Shown: piece after piece, positions 54,845 to 63,524 of the stretch | Numbering within the stretch: the first letter of the stretch is position 1 | How the letters are laid out: the number at the start of each line of letters is the position of its first letter | Assembly (NCBI GenBank): GCA_964562015.1 | Contig: CAZLRH010000009.1 | Span: forward strand, 62,001-126,000 | Direction: 5' to 3' | DNA: 64,000 nucleotides | Origin: CAZLRH01 sp964562015 | GTDB taxonomy: Bacteria; Verrucomicrobiota; Verrucomicrobiia; Opitutales; JABDGR01 | The notes under the pieces: generated by a model | What the model was told of the DNA's origin: nothing | What the model saw: the letters and a program-made list of their open reading frames with translations, nothing else | Databases searched by the model: none | Made by a program: the position numbers and the translations under genes

Positions 54845-56191
54845 GTGCCCATTTTCTTTTCTCAACGGAATGCCGCCAAGCTGGGGTTGGTGGCGCTGGT
54901 TTTGGCCTGGCCGATGACCCTCTGGGGCCCGGCAAATCCAAACCCGAACTTCCAGCAGGGCCCCACCAATCCGTTCATTTTTGACGGGGCCAAGGCCGAC
55001 GGTCGTCTGGTGCCGGAAGGTGGCGTCGTTCATATCGCCGCCCCCGCCGGAATGCAGGGTCCGGCCATTGTCGCCAAGTTGCTGGTCAAGACCGACGATT
55101 GGGTCGAGGCTGGCCAGCTTTTGGCGGTGCTGAATACCCAGCCTTTATTGGAGGCGCAGTACAACGTGGCCTTGGGCGAGCAAGCCGCCGCCACCTCCGC
55201 CCTCGTCCAGACCAAGGCCGCTGAAACCCGGGTCAATGCCGAGATGCAAATGCAGTTGGCGGATTTTGAGGCCCGCGCGGCGCTTGCCGATGCCAACGCC
55301 CACAAGGCCGCCGAAAGCAGCCGCCTTGCCCTCGAATCCGCCCAACGCGACCAAGCCGCCGCGCAAACTGCCCTCGCGGCCGGTCAGCGCTTGGAGCCGG
55401 TGGTCATTGCCAATGCCACCGCCGCCATCGGGGTCGTGCAAGTGCAGGTCGACATCATTCCCAAAGGCCGGGATGAACATAAAGTGGCAGCAGCCCAACT
55501 CGAGCAAGCCAAGGCCGGCGCCGACCGTGCCAAACTGGAAATGGCCGGGCAGATCGAGCAATTGCAGGCGCAGGCGGATTTGGCTGCTCTGCGCTTGAAA
55601 CAGGCCCAGGCTAATTTGATTTTGGAACCTGCGCCCAGCGATGCCTCCCTGCTTGCGCCCGTGCAAATCGAGGCCCGCTCAGCCAAGGCCGCCTTTGATT
55701 TGGAGCATATTTTAGTGGATGCCGCCAAAGCCGAGCAGGCCGCCAATGTCGCGGGCGCCCAAGGTCGTCTGGCCGCGGCGGACACCGCCGTCGCCCTGGC
55801 CAAGGCCCAATTGGCGCTGGCGGAAATTCACGCGCCGTCGGCTGGGCGCGTCCTCGTCGTGCGCGCCAAGCCGGGTGAGGCCGTGGGTCCCGCCGGCATT
55901 TTGGATTTGGGCGACACGCGGACGATGTACGTGGATGCGGAAGTGCCTTACAGCGATATCCGGGGCGTGCGCATCGGCCAGCCCGCGCTGGTCTCGGGTG
56001 ACGCCTTTCCCGAAAACCTCAAGGGCAAGGTCGTGGCCGTCAACGCCATCATTGGCAACAGCACCATCACGAGCACCGACGTGCTGAAATTTTCCACCGA
56101 TGCCGTGGTCCTGGTCCGGGTGATGCTCGACAATCCCAGCCAGGTTTCCAATCTCGTCAACGGCCAGGTCACGGTGCAAATTAATCCATGA
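54845..56191 (+). CDS. devB: HlyD-type membrane-fusion protein (DevB-like)
   Basis: This 448-residue protein uses a GTG start, with GGGAG 7 nt upstream. An N-terminal membrane anchor (LGLVALVLAWPMTLWG) is followed by a lipoyl half (VHIAAPAGMQGPAIVAKLLVKTDDWVEAGQLLAVL). A very long Ala/Gln/Glu-rich coiled-coil hairpin spans about 95-320. The second lipoyl half (AEIHAPSAGRVLVVRAKPGEAVG) and a beta-barrel (MYVDAEVPYSDIRGVRIGQPALV) complete it. It is the periplasmic adaptor of the DevBCA ABC exporter, which in cyanobacteria exports heterocyst glycolipids through TolC. Overlaps devC by 4 nt. Confidence 0.9.
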   Translation: MPIFFSQRNAAKLGLVALVLAWPMTLWGPANPNPNFQQGPTNPFIFDGAKADGRLVPEGGVVHIAAPAGMQGPAIVAKLLVKTDDWVEAGQLLAVLNTQPLLEAQYNVALGEQAAATSALVQTKAAETRVNAEMQMQLADFEARAALADANAHKAAESSRLALESAQRDQAAAQTALAAGQRLEPVVIANATAAIGVVQVQVDIIPKGRDEHKVAAAQLEQAKAGADRAKLEMAGQIEQLQAQADLAALRLKQAQANLILEPAPSDASLLAPVQIEARSAKAAFDLEHILVDAAKAEQAANVAGAQGRLAAADTAVALAKAQLALAEIHAPSAGRVLVVRAKPGEAVGPAGILDLGDTRTMYVDAEVPYSDIRGVRIGQPALVSGDAFPENLKGKVVAVNAIIGNSTITSTDVLKFSTDAVVLVRVMLDNPSQVSNLVNGQVTVQINP

Positions 56192-57393
56192 TGCGGGCGG
56201 CGCGGCGTGTCGGAGTCCTGTTGCGCGAACGGTTTTTTCCGCTCGGCATTCCCCTCGCATGGCGGCAACTGGTGGCCGAAAAAAAACGTTTCGCCGCCGC
56301 GGTGGCCGGCATCACTTTTGCCGTGACCATGATGCTGTACCAGATGGGCCTCGAGTCCGCGTTGTTTGACCAGGTGGTCGCGCCCCTGCTGCAAATGAAC
56401 GGCGATATTGTGCTCATCAGCCCCCAGTACGAATATTTCGGCATCAGCCGCGAATTCCCGCAGACGCGCCTCACCCAGGCCTCCTCCCTGCCCGAGGTGT
56501 TCGACACCGCGGCGTTGTTGCAGGGCACGCTGCCGTTTAAAAATCCGCAAACGGGCCGTGACCGCGACATCTTCGTCATGGCGTTCAACCCGTCCGATTA
56601 TCCGTTTACCAATCCGGACATCGTGAACCACCAGGCGCTGTTGAAGCGGGACCGCATGGTGTTGTTCGACACCCTGTCCCGCGCCGATTACGGACCTATT
56701 GGCGAACTCTTTGCGCAAAAAGGCGAAGTCACCACGGAGATCGCGGGCAAGAGCGCGAAGGTCGTTGGCGTCTTCGAAATGGGCCCGACGTTCGCCGCCG
56801 ACGGCAACCTGCTCATGGGGCGCGACGCCTTTCTTGCCCTCTGGCCGAGCGCTCGCGAAAATCAGATCAGCATCGGCTTGTTGCAACTAAAGCCCGGCGC
56901 CGACCCCAACGCCGTCGCGCAGAAATTGCGCACCAAGCTCACCGCCGGCGACGTGGACGTGTACACGCGCGACGAATTCATCCAGAAGGAAAAAACATAC
57001 TGGTCCCAGCGCACACCCATCGGCTTCGTCATCGGCGCATCGCTGCTGGTCTCGCTGATTGTCGGCGCCGTCATCGTTTACCAGATTTTGTACACCGACG
57101 TGACGGACCACCTGCACGAGTACGCCACGCTGAAATCCATCGGCTTCACCGACGGCTTTTTCGTCAAGCTCGTGCTCCAGGAATCGCTCATCCTTTCCAT
57201 CCTCGGCTTCGTGCCGGGCACCGGCCTCGCGGCCCTGCTGTATTGGCTGACGCAGACGCTCGGCCACATGCCGACGAAGCTCTATGCCATCAATGTGCTG
57301 GGCGTTTTCGGCCTCTCCTTGATGATGTGCCTGCTGGCCGGCGGCCTGGCCACCCGCAAGCTCCGCCAGGCGAACCCCGCCGATATTTTTTAA
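56188..57393 (+). CDS. devC: FtsX/MacB-fold ABC permease (DevC-like)
   Basis: This 401-residue protein has four membrane helices in the FtsX arrangement: one N-terminal (FAAAVAGITFAVTMMLYQMG), a large periplasmic domain (about 55-270), then three C-terminal helices (GFVIGASLLVSLIVGAVIVY; LILSILGFVPGTGLAALLYW; LGVFGLSLMMCLLAGGLA) and the conserved LRQANPADIF end. This is the DevC signature arrangement. Its start overlaps the devB stop, and devA follows after 4 bp. Confidence 0.92.
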   Translation: MMRAARRVGVLLRERFFPLGIPLAWRQLVAEKKRFAAAVAGITFAVTMMLYQMGLESALFDQVVAPLLQMNGDIVLISPQYEYFGISREFPQTRLTQASSLPEVFDTAALLQGTLPFKNPQTGRDRDIFVMAFNPSDYPFTNPDIVNHQALLKRDRMVLFDTLSRADYGPIGELFAQKGEVTTEIAGKSAKVVGVFEMGPTFAADGNLLMGRDAFLALWPSARENQISIGLLQLKPGADPNAVAQKLRTKLTAGDVDVYTRDEFIQKEKTYWSQRTPIGFVIGASLLVSLIVGAVIVYQILYTDVTDHLHEYATLKSIGFTDGFFVKLVLQESLILSILGFVPGTGLAALLYWLTQTLGHMPTKLYAINVLGVFGLSLMMCLLAGGLATRKLRQANPADIF

Positions 57394-57397
57394 TCCC

Positions 57398-58087
57398 ATG
57401 CCTGCCGACGCCATCATCCGCGTGCGCGACTTGCACCACTCCTTCACTGAAGGGATGGCGGCCAAGGAGGTCCTGCATGGCATCGACGCCGATTTTGCGC
57501 GCGGGGAAATCTGCCTCATCATGGGCCCTTCCGGCTCGGGCAAGACCACGCTGTTAAAACTCATTGGCGGCCAGCGCGGCCTGCAAAAAGGCAGCATCGT
57601 CGTGGACGGCCGCGAACTCGCCGGCGCGAAGCAGCGCGACCTCGTCGCCGTGCGGCGCAAGATTGGTTTCATCTTCCAAGGCCACCACCTGCTCGATGCG
57701 CTCACGGTCTGCCAAAATGTGCAGATGCCGTTGAGTTTTGACCCCGCGCAAACGGGCGCCACCTCGCGCGCCGCCGCGCTCGAGATGCTCCGCCGCGTGG
57801 GGCTGGAGGATCATGCCGAGAAAAAACCCGAGCACCTTTCCGGCGGCCAGAAGCAGCGTGTGGCCATCGCCCGTGCCTTGATTCACAAGCCCTCCATTAT
57901 TCTGGCGGACGAACCGACCGCCTCGCTCGATAAAAAAACGGGCCGCGAAGTCGTGGATCTCCTCCAGCACCTCGCCAAGGAAGTCGGCTGCACCATTGTG
58001 TTAGTCACCCACGACAGCCGCATCATGGACGTCGCCGACCGCCTCATCCACCTCGAGGACGGCCGCCTGGCCGCGCTGGAGGGTTAA
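57398..58087 (+). CDS. devA: ABC transporter ATPase (DevA-like)
   Basis: This 229-residue ATPase of the MacB/LolD/DevA group has Walker A MGPSGSGKTTLLKLIGG, Q-loop FQGHHLLDALT, signature HLSGGQKQRVAIARAL, Walker B ILADEPTASLD and the switch His in VLVTHDSR. Final gene of the devBCA-type unit. Location opposite the squalene genes suggests export of a lipid or glycolipid, which is inference. The next element is a 9-nt-period palindrome. Confidence 0.94.
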   Translation: MPADAIIRVRDLHHSFTEGMAAKEVLHGIDADFARGEICLIMGPSGSGKTTLLKLIGGQRGLQKGSIVVDGRELAGAKQRDLVAVRRKIGFIFQGHHLLDALTVCQNVQMPLSFDPAQTGATSRAAALEMLRRVGLEDHAEKKPEHLSGGQKQRVAIARALIHKPSIILADEPTASLDKKTGREVVDLLQHLAKEVGCTIVLVTHDSRIMDVADRLIHLEDGRLAALEG

Positions 58088-58118
58088 GCGGCATCTTGAA
58101 ATCCGGAACCGGAGTTTT

Positions 58119-58192
58119 GACAGAATTTACAAAATTTCCAGAATTGAAATCCCGGTTTGGTTTGAATTTTTTCAATTCTGTTAATTCTGTCC
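58119..58192. repeat. Intergenic palindrome of the ACAGAATTn family
   Basis: Left arm 58119-58149 (GACAGAATTTACAAAATTTC onward) and right arm 58165-58192, reverse complement GGACAGAATTAACAGAATTG onward. It lies between convergent devA and ispD; same word family as 17861-17979. Confidence 0.83.
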
Positions 58193-58230
58193 AAACTCTT
58201 TCAGAAACGGGACAGACGGTGGCTCCTCTA

Positions 58231-58944
58231 CTAACCTTTTGTTCGCCCCAGCAGCAACTCCACCCACGCAAAATCCTCCGGGTGTGTGAGCTTCGGGTTG
58301 GGGGAGGGGTTTTCCACGATGGTTACGGGGTGGCCGAGTGCCGTGACAGCGGCCACGTCATCGGTCACACGGAGCTTTTTTGCGCGAACTTTTTCGTAGG
58401 CTCGCAAAATCAATTCCCGCGCGAAGGCCTGGGGCGTTTCCATCGCCCACAGCGTTTCGCGGCGCAGGTCGCGTAGCTTTTGTCGCTCCAGCTTTTTTTC
58501 GGCGCGCACTTGCTTGATGGTGTCTGTTACCCGATGCGCGAGCACCGCCGCCTGGTCCTTTTGCACTGCCGCCAGCAACGTTTGCAGCACGGCGGGCGTG
58601 ATCAGTGGCCGCGCGCAATCGTGGATAAACACACAGTCCACCTTCGTCGATAATTTGCGCACGCCGTTGTAAACCGAATCCTGCCGTTCCGCTCCGCCGC
58701 GCACGTAGAGCGCTTTCGCATTTTTTCCACGCGCGACTTGGGCAAACAGCTTTGCAATCGCCCGCTGCTGTTCGGTGTCGCGCACGACAAAGACAAATTG
58801 ATCGACAATCCCCGCCGCGAGAAAGGCTTGAATCGAATACGCCAGCGCCGGGCGGCCCGCGAGCGGGGCCAGCACTTTGTCGGCCACCGCGCCTTGCATG
58901 CGGGTGGCGCGTCCGGCGCAGAGCATCACGGCGGCGTGGGCCAT
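58231..58944 (-). CDS. ispD: 2-C-methyl-D-erythritol 4-phosphate cytidylyltransferase
   Basis: This 237-residue protein runs from the ATG at 58944 (MAHAAVMLCAGRATRMQG). The nucleotide loop is LCAGRATRM with the catalytic Lys in DKVLAPLAGRP. The GGAERQDSVYNG and FIHDCARPLIT motifs and the C-terminal TDDVAAVTALGHPVTIVENP are IspD hallmarks. It forms CDP-methylerythritol in the MEP pathway to IPP, the source of squalene precursors. It follows pyrF by 11 bp on the same strand. Confidence 0.95.
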   Translation of the reverse strand: MAHAAVMLCAGRATRMQGAVADKVLAPLAGRPALAYSIQAFLAAGIVDQFVFVVRDTEQQRAIAKLFAQVARGKNAKALYVRGGAERQDSVYNGVRKLSTKVDCVFIHDCARPLITPAVLQTLLAAVQKDQAAVLAHRVTDTIKQVRAEKKLERQKLRDLRRETLWAMETPQAFARELILRAYEKVRAKKLRVTDDVAAVTALGHPVTIVENPSPNPKLTHPEDFAWVELLLGRTKG

Positions 58945-58955
58945 CGGCAAATTTT

Positions 58956-59666
58956 TTAGGAATTGCACGCGCCGTGCAAGGTGGCGTGCAGCGCGGCCAG
59001 GGCGGCGCGGGGATCGGCGGCCTGCAACAGCGGCCGGCCCACCACGAGCAAATCAGCGCCCGCGGCGGCGGCGGCGGCGGGCGTGAGCGAGCGTTTCTGA
59101 TCGCCGGGGTCTGAGCCCGGCGGGCGAATGCCGGGCGTGACGAGCAGGGGCGTGGGGCCGAAACGCGCGCGCAACGCGGGCAACTCTTCCGGCGAGCACA
59201 CCAGGCCTGGAATGCCGGTGTCGAGGGCCAGCGCGGCCAGACGCTCGACCTGGCTGGCCGGCGTGGCGGGAACACCCGTGGCCACCAGCGCTTGCGCATC
59301 CAGTGAAGTCAGGACCGTCACCGCGAGCAGGCGCAAATTCGGCGACGTTTCCGCCGCGGCCATCACCGCCTGCCGCAGCATTTCCGGCCCGCCCGCGGCG
59401 TGCACCGTCAGTAACTCGCACGGCCGGTCGCGCAGACTCCGAATGGCCGAGGCCACGGTGTGCGGGATGTCATGCAATTTGAGATCAAGAAAAATGCGAT
59501 GGCCACGCCGGGCGACCACGTCGAGCAGTGCGGGCCCTTCGCGCACAAATAGCTGCAGGCCGATTTTGACCCATTTCAGATTCGGGCCAATCCGGTCCAG
59601 AAAAGCTTCGGCCTCGACGCGCGAGGGCACGTCGAGGGCCAGGACGATTTCGCAGGGAGAACGCAT
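58956..59666 (-). CDS. pyrF: Orotidine 5'-phosphate decarboxylase
   Basis: This 236-residue TIM-barrel enzyme forms UMP from OMP. IVLALDVPSR at the N-terminus, the catalytic Asp-Lys-Asp set in FLDLKLHDIPHT, the LLTVHAAGGPEML strand, LVTPGIRPPGSDPGDQKR (phosphate loop) and LLVVGRPLLQAADP are all present. It is the bacterial short type I form. It is the first gene of the pyrF-ispD unit. Confidence 0.96.
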   Translation of the reverse strand: MRSPCEIVLALDVPSRVEAEAFLDRIGPNLKWVKIGLQLFVREGPALLDVVARRGHRIFLDLKLHDIPHTVASAIRSLRDRPCELLTVHAAGGPEMLRQAVMAAAETSPNLRLLAVTVLTSLDAQALVATGVPATPASQVERLAALALDTGIPGLVCSPEELPALRARFGPTPLLVTPGIRPPGSDPGDQKRSLTPAAAAAAGADLLVVGRPLLQAADPRAALAALHATLHGACNS

Positions 59667-59671
59667 GCGGG

Positions 59672-59712
59672 AAAGTTAGAAGTCGGAATGCAGAATGCAG
59701 AAGTCTGAAGCA
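59672..59712. repeat. Short repeat of GAATGCAGAA words upstream of pyrF
   Basis: GGAATGCAGAATGCAGAAG is a tandem of the 7-nt word GAATGCA; related words occur at 39296-39350 (GGAATGCAGAAGG). The remaining spacer to the tRNA (59713-59831) shows no gene. Confidence 0.55.
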
Positions 59713-59831
59713 AATACGCAAAGGAAAAAACTTGGGCCAGTAACGGAGCATGGATATTCTTTGCCTCACCCGGAGGAAACTCTTGACGGGGCCGGGTGGG
59801 CGCGCTTAAATCAACGTTTCCGCAGTCGACT

Positions 59832-59907
59832 GGGGTCGTAGCTCAGTTGGAAGAGCGCCACAATGGCATTGTGGAGGTCGTGGGTTCGAGCCCCATCGGC
59901 TCCACCA
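59832..59907 (+). tRNA. tRNA-Ala (GGC)
   Basis: 76 nt with encoded CCA. The acceptor stem is GGGGTCG with CGGCTCC, D-arm GCTCAGTTGGAAGAGC, anticodon stem CCACA/TGTGG around loop ATGGCAT with anticodon GGC, and T-loop TTCGAGC. It reads GCC codons, which this GC-rich genome uses heavily. Confidence 0.97.
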
Positions 59908-60159
59908 GTCGCATGATAAAAAAGACGGAGGGAAAGACGGAAGCTGGACGTAAGGGGCGGTTAACCCCACCGGCTTTGTTGCCAAAGTCGTCTTTGTTTT
60001 CCGGGAAAGTGGCGCCTCCTTGTTTTACCGCTTGCCTTGCCGGGCGCACCGCGCTTTTTTAAGCGGTTCCGGCGCAAGAATTGCTGCGTCTTGCACCATA
60101 ACGCGCGCCGGAGCGGTGCGACCATCGCATTTTCGTCCATCCTAACACTGCATTCCACC
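59908..60159. other. Spacer between tRNA-Ala and gap
   Basis: No gene is evident. It should carry the promoter of the gap-pgk-tpiA unit; I see no clear -35/-10 pair. An open frame through it extends gap by 41 codons, but that part is not GAPDH-like. Confidence 0.4.
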
Positions 60160-61185
60160 ATGGCACTCAAAGTTGGCATCAATGGTTTCGGCCGCATCGG
60201 CCGACTGGTATTCCGGGCTATCGCCGAGAAGGGTCTTCTCGGCCAGGCGGTCGAAGTCGTTGCCATCAACGACCTCGTCCCCGCTGACAATCTGGCTTAC
60301 CTGCTCAAATACGATTCCACCCAGGGCCGCTTCAAGGGCACGGTGACCAACGAGGGCGAGTCCATGCTGATTGTGGACGGCCATAAAATTCACAGCCTTG
60401 CCGTCAAGGAAGGCCCGACGGCGCTGCCGTGGAAGGCCATGGGCGTGGACATCGTCATCGAGTCCACCGGCTTGTTCACTGACGCCGAAAAGGCCGCCGG
60501 GCACCTCCAGGCCGGCGCCAAAAAGGTCATCATCTCCGCGCCTGCCAAGGGCGATTGCAAGACCGTCGTCCTCGGCGTGAATTGCGACACCCTGACCAAT
60601 GCGGACACCATCATTTCCAACGCCTCCTGCACGACGAATTGCCTCGCGCCCATCACCAAGGTGATGCTCGACAATTTCGGCATCGTCGAGGGCTTGATGA
60701 CCACCATCCACAGCTACACCGCCACGCAAAAGACGGTGGATGCTCCCTCGAAAAAGGACTGGAAGGGTGGCCGTAGTGCCGCCATCAATATTATCCCCTC
60801 GACCACCGGCGCCGCCAAGGCCGTCGGCTTGGTGCTCCCCGCCGTCAAAGGCAAGCTCACCGGCATGTCCTTCCGCGTCCCCACGCCCACCGTGTCCGTG
60901 GTGGATTTGACCGTGCGCACCGAAAAAGCCACGTCGTATAAAGAGATTTGCGCGAAGATGAAAGCCGCCTCGCTCGAGGGCTCGCTCAAGGGCATCCTCG
61001 CCTACACCGAGGACGAAGTGGCCTCGACCGACTTCATCCACGACGCGCATTCGTCCATCTTCGACGCCGGTTCGGGCATCGAGTTGAACGACCGCTTCTT
61101 CAAGCTCGTGAGCTGGTACGACAACGAGTGGGGCTATTCCTGCCGCTGCGCGGAACTGCTGATGAAGCTGTCGAAGTTGCTTTAG
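60160..61185 (+). CDS. gap: Glyceraldehyde-3-phosphate dehydrogenase, type I
   Basis: The start at 60160 (MALKVGINGFGRIGRLVFRA) gives 341 residues. The NAD-binding motif GINGFGRIGR, the catalytic Cys157 in SNASCTTNCLAP, the IHSYTATQKTVDAPSKKDWKGGR substrate loop and the C-terminal WYDNEWGYS are complete. It oxidises glyceraldehyde 3-phosphate to 1,3-bisphosphoglycerate. It is the first of three glycolytic genes in the order gap-pgk-tpiA, with a palindrome between the first two. Confidence 0.98.
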   Translation: MALKVGINGFGRIGRLVFRAIAEKGLLGQAVEVVAINDLVPADNLAYLLKYDSTQGRFKGTVTNEGESMLIVDGHKIHSLAVKEGPTALPWKAMGVDIVIESTGLFTDAEKAAGHLQAGAKKVIISAPAKGDCKTVVLGVNCDTLTNADTIISNASCTTNCLAPITKVMLDNFGIVEGLMTTIHSYTATQKTVDAPSKKDWKGGRSAAINIIPSTTGAAKAVGLVLPAVKGKLTGMSFRVPTPTVSVVDLTVRTEKATSYKEICAKMKAASLEGSLKGILAYTEDEVASTDFIHDAHSSIFDAGSGIELNDRFFKLVSWYDNEWGYSCRCAELLMKLSKLL

Positions 61186-61194
61186 TTCAAAACG

Positions 61195-61268
61195 AAACCG
61201 CAGTTGACGCGGGGGAGCGCAGATTTTTAAATCCGAAAATCTGTGTAAATCTGCGCCATCTGCGGTTA
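61195..61268. repeat. Intergenic palindrome of the CGCAGAT family
   Basis: Left arm 61195-61227 (AAACCGCAGTTGACGCGGGG onward) and right arm 61237-61268, reverse complement TTAACCGCAGATGGCGCAGA onward. It sits inside the gap-pgk unit, ending 17 bp before the pgk ATG, so it will be a hairpin in the polycistronic mRNA. Confidence 0.85.
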
Positions 61269-61285
61269 ATTCTTATCTTCTTCTC

Positions 61286-62488
61286 ATGCCTCGCACCAAG
61301 ACCGTTCACGACCTGAATCTCGCCGGCCAGCGCGTGTTTGTGCGCGTGGATTTCAATGTCCCGCTCGACGAGCACGGCCACGTTTCCGACGACACTCGCA
61401 TTGTCGAGTCGCTGCCCACCATTCGGCACCTGGTCAGCCAGGGGGCGAAGGTGATCTTGGCCAGCCACCTCGGGCGGCCCAAGGGTAAGCGCGATCCGAA
61501 ACAGTCGCTCAAGCCCGTCGCGGCGATCTTGTCCAAGCACCTCGGTACGACGGTGGCCTTTGCGGACGACTGCGTCGGCCCAGTCGCGGAAGCCGCGGCG
61601 GCGGCGTTGAAAAACGGCGAGGTCCTGCTGCTCGAGAACGTGCGCTTTTACGCGGCCGAAGAAAAGAACGACGCCGCTTTTGCCCAGCAGTTGGCGAAAC
61701 TCGCGGAAGTTTTTGTCAACGATGCCTTCGGCTCGGCCCACCGGGCCCATGCCTCGACCGCCGGCATCGCGGCGCATCTGCCCGCGCGGGTCGCCGGTTT
61801 GCTCATGCAAAAAGAGTTGGCCTTCCTCGGCGATAAAACCGCCCAGCCGGTGCGGCCTTTCTGCGTCATCCTCGGCGGCGCCAAAGTCAGCGACAAAATC
61901 AAGGTCATCGACACCCTCCTCGACAAGGCGGACTCCATGCTCATCGGCGGCGCAATGGCTTACACCTTCGGCCTCGCGCTGGGCAAGAAAGTCGGCAAGA
62001 GCCTCACCGAGCCCGACAAAATCGGCCTCGCCCAATCCGCTATCGACAAGGCCAAGGCCAAGGGCGTGAAGCTGCTCCTGCCGGTCGATAATCTGATTAC
62101 CGACAAGCTGGATTTCGCCAACGCGCAGGTCGGCGCCACCCAAATCGTCGCCGGTGACATTCCCGACGGCTGGGAAGGCGTGGACATCGGGCCCAAGACC
62201 ATCGAGCTTTTCAATGCGGAAATCGCCCGGGCCAAGACCATCTTGTGGAACGGCCCGATGGGCGTGTTCGAAATCAAGGCCTGCAACCAAGGCACTTTCG
62301 CGGTGGCTGGCGCGGTCGCGGCCAACTCCGGCGCCATTTCCATCATTGGTGGCGGCGACTCCGTGAAGGCCGTCAAAAAGAGCGGCCAGGCTGGAAAAGT
62401 GACGTTCATCAGCACCGGCGGCGGCGCGAGCCTCGAGTTCCTCGAAGGCCAGGTGCTGCCCGGCGTGGCTTGTCTGGAAACTGTTTGA
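61286..62488 (+). CDS. pgk: Phosphoglycerate kinase
   Basis: This 400-residue product begins MPRTKTVHDLNLAGQRVFVR with VDFNVPLDEHG following. ILASHLGRPKGKRDPKQSLKP (substrate-binding), VNDAFGSAHRAHAST, GGAKVSDKI, WNGPMGVFE and GGGDSVKA mark the nucleotide and substrate sites. It makes ATP and 3-phosphoglycerate. Normal length. Middle gene of gap-pgk-tpiA. Confidence 0.98.
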   Translation: MPRTKTVHDLNLAGQRVFVRVDFNVPLDEHGHVSDDTRIVESLPTIRHLVSQGAKVILASHLGRPKGKRDPKQSLKPVAAILSKHLGTTVAFADDCVGPVAEAAAAALKNGEVLLLENVRFYAAEEKNDAAFAQQLAKLAEVFVNDAFGSAHRAHASTAGIAAHLPARVAGLLMQKELAFLGDKTAQPVRPFCVILGGAKVSDKIKVIDTLLDKADSMLIGGAMAYTFGLALGKKVGKSLTEPDKIGLAQSAIDKAKAKGVKLLLPVDNLITDKLDFANAQVGATQIVAGDIPDGWEGVDIGPKTIELFNAEIARAKTILWNGPMGVFEIKACNQGTFAVAGAVAANSGAISIIGGGDSVKAVKKSGQAGKVTFISTGGGASLEFLEGQVLPGVACLETV

Positions 62489-62557
62489 GTTTGGGCCGGC
62501 ACTTGTGCTAGGGATGGCCTTCGCGCGCGGCCTTTTTCGCCGCGCCCGCCATTTCCC

Positions 62558-63346
62558 ATGTCCAAAAGCGTTCGCAAATTTCTCATCGCCGGCAACTGGA
62601 AGATGAACAAGACCGCCGCCGAAGCGGTGGACTTGATTCAGCAAATCGCCACCGAAGTAGGCAAGGAAACCGACGTCACCGTTGCCGTCTGCCCGCCCTT
62701 CACGGCGCTCGAAAGCGCGGCCCGCGCCCTCGAGAATTTCCAGGTCAAGCTTGGCGCGCAAAACCTGCACCCCGAGCCGTCGGGCGCCTTTACCGGCGAG
62801 ATTTCCGCGCATATGCTGCGCACTCTTTTTGTCACCTACGTGATCCTCGGCCACAGTGAACGCCGCCAGTATTTTGCCGAGACGGACGCCTTCATCAACC
62901 GCAAGGTGCTCGCCGCGCTCGAAGCCAACCTCAGCCCCATTCTTTGCGTCGGTGAAACGCTCGCCGAGCGCGAGGCCGGCAAGACGATGGACGTCGTGCG
63001 CCGCCAGCTCGAAGGCGGCCTGACCGGCGTCGGCGCCGTGCACGCTGAAAAACTCGTCATCGCCTATGAGCCCGTATGGGCCATCGGCACCGGCAAGACC
63101 GCGACGCCCGCCATGGCGCAGGAAGTCCATGGCGCCATCCGGTTGCTGCTGAACAGCCAGTTGGGCGCGGCCGGGGGTGCCAAGGTGCGTATTCTTTACG
63201 GAGGCTCCATGAAGCCCGACAATGCCGACGCGCTGATGGCCGAGGCGGACATCGACGGCGGGCTCATCGGCGGAGCCTCGCTCGAAGCCAAGTCCTTCGT
63301 GAAAATCATCCAGGCCGCGCAGCACCATGCGAAGCGCCGGAATTAA
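62558..63346 (+). CDS. tpiA: Triosephosphate isomerase
   Basis: This 262-residue TIM-barrel enzyme has GNWKMNKT, catalytic His99 in LGHSERR, catalytic Glu171 in AYEPVWAIGTGK, and the phosphate loops LYGGSMKPDNA and GGLIGGASL. It interconverts DHAP and G3P. It is the last gene of the glycolytic unit; a hairpin follows 20 bp after its stop. The secG gene, often found after tpiA, is not here. Confidence 0.98.
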   Translation: MSKSVRKFLIAGNWKMNKTAAEAVDLIQQIATEVGKETDVTVAVCPPFTALESAARALENFQVKLGAQNLHPEPSGAFTGEISAHMLRTLFVTYVILGHSERRQYFAETDAFINRKVLAALEANLSPILCVGETLAEREAGKTMDVVRRQLEGGLTGVGAVHAEKLVIAYEPVWAIGTGKTATPAMAQEVHGAIRLLLNSQLGAAGGAKVRILYGGSMKPDNADALMAEADIDGGLIGGASLEAKSFVKIIQAAQHHAKRRN

Positions 63347-63365
63347 GCGGCGCTCATTTTCGGAT

Positions 63366-63389
63366 CCGTGCTAAATTTTAGCGCGGTTT
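63366..63389 (+). terminator. Probable terminator after tpiA
   Basis: CCGTGCTA, five-nt loop, TAGCGCGG (one T-G pair), followed by TTTAAATTAA. Position just after the last glycolytic gene supports it. Confidence 0.5.
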
Positions 63390-63403
63390 AAATTAACGTG
63401 CAG

Positions 63404-63458
63404 CCCGTAGCTTGGGTGGTAGGGACGCCTCTCCGAGGCGTCCGGCACCAGCTACGGA
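63404..63458. repeat. Hairpin with the AGGGACGCCTCTCCGAGGCGTCC word
   Basis: Outer pairing is CGTAGCT near 63406-63412 with AGCTACG near 63450-63456; inside, GGACGCCTC and GAGGCGTCC pair. The core word equals the arms of the element inside trpB (22185-22277). Confidence 0.75.
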
Positions 63459-63524
63459 CAGCTCGGAGCCGTGCCAACCTCGGCAAGGACTTGGACACGA
63501 CCTCAGCTTTTTGAAAATGCTCTT

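Noticed and set aside
59843..60049. Small frame ending MGLEPTTSTMPLWRSSN
   Set aside because: Classic false ORF made by the complement of a tRNA gene (tRNA-Ala).
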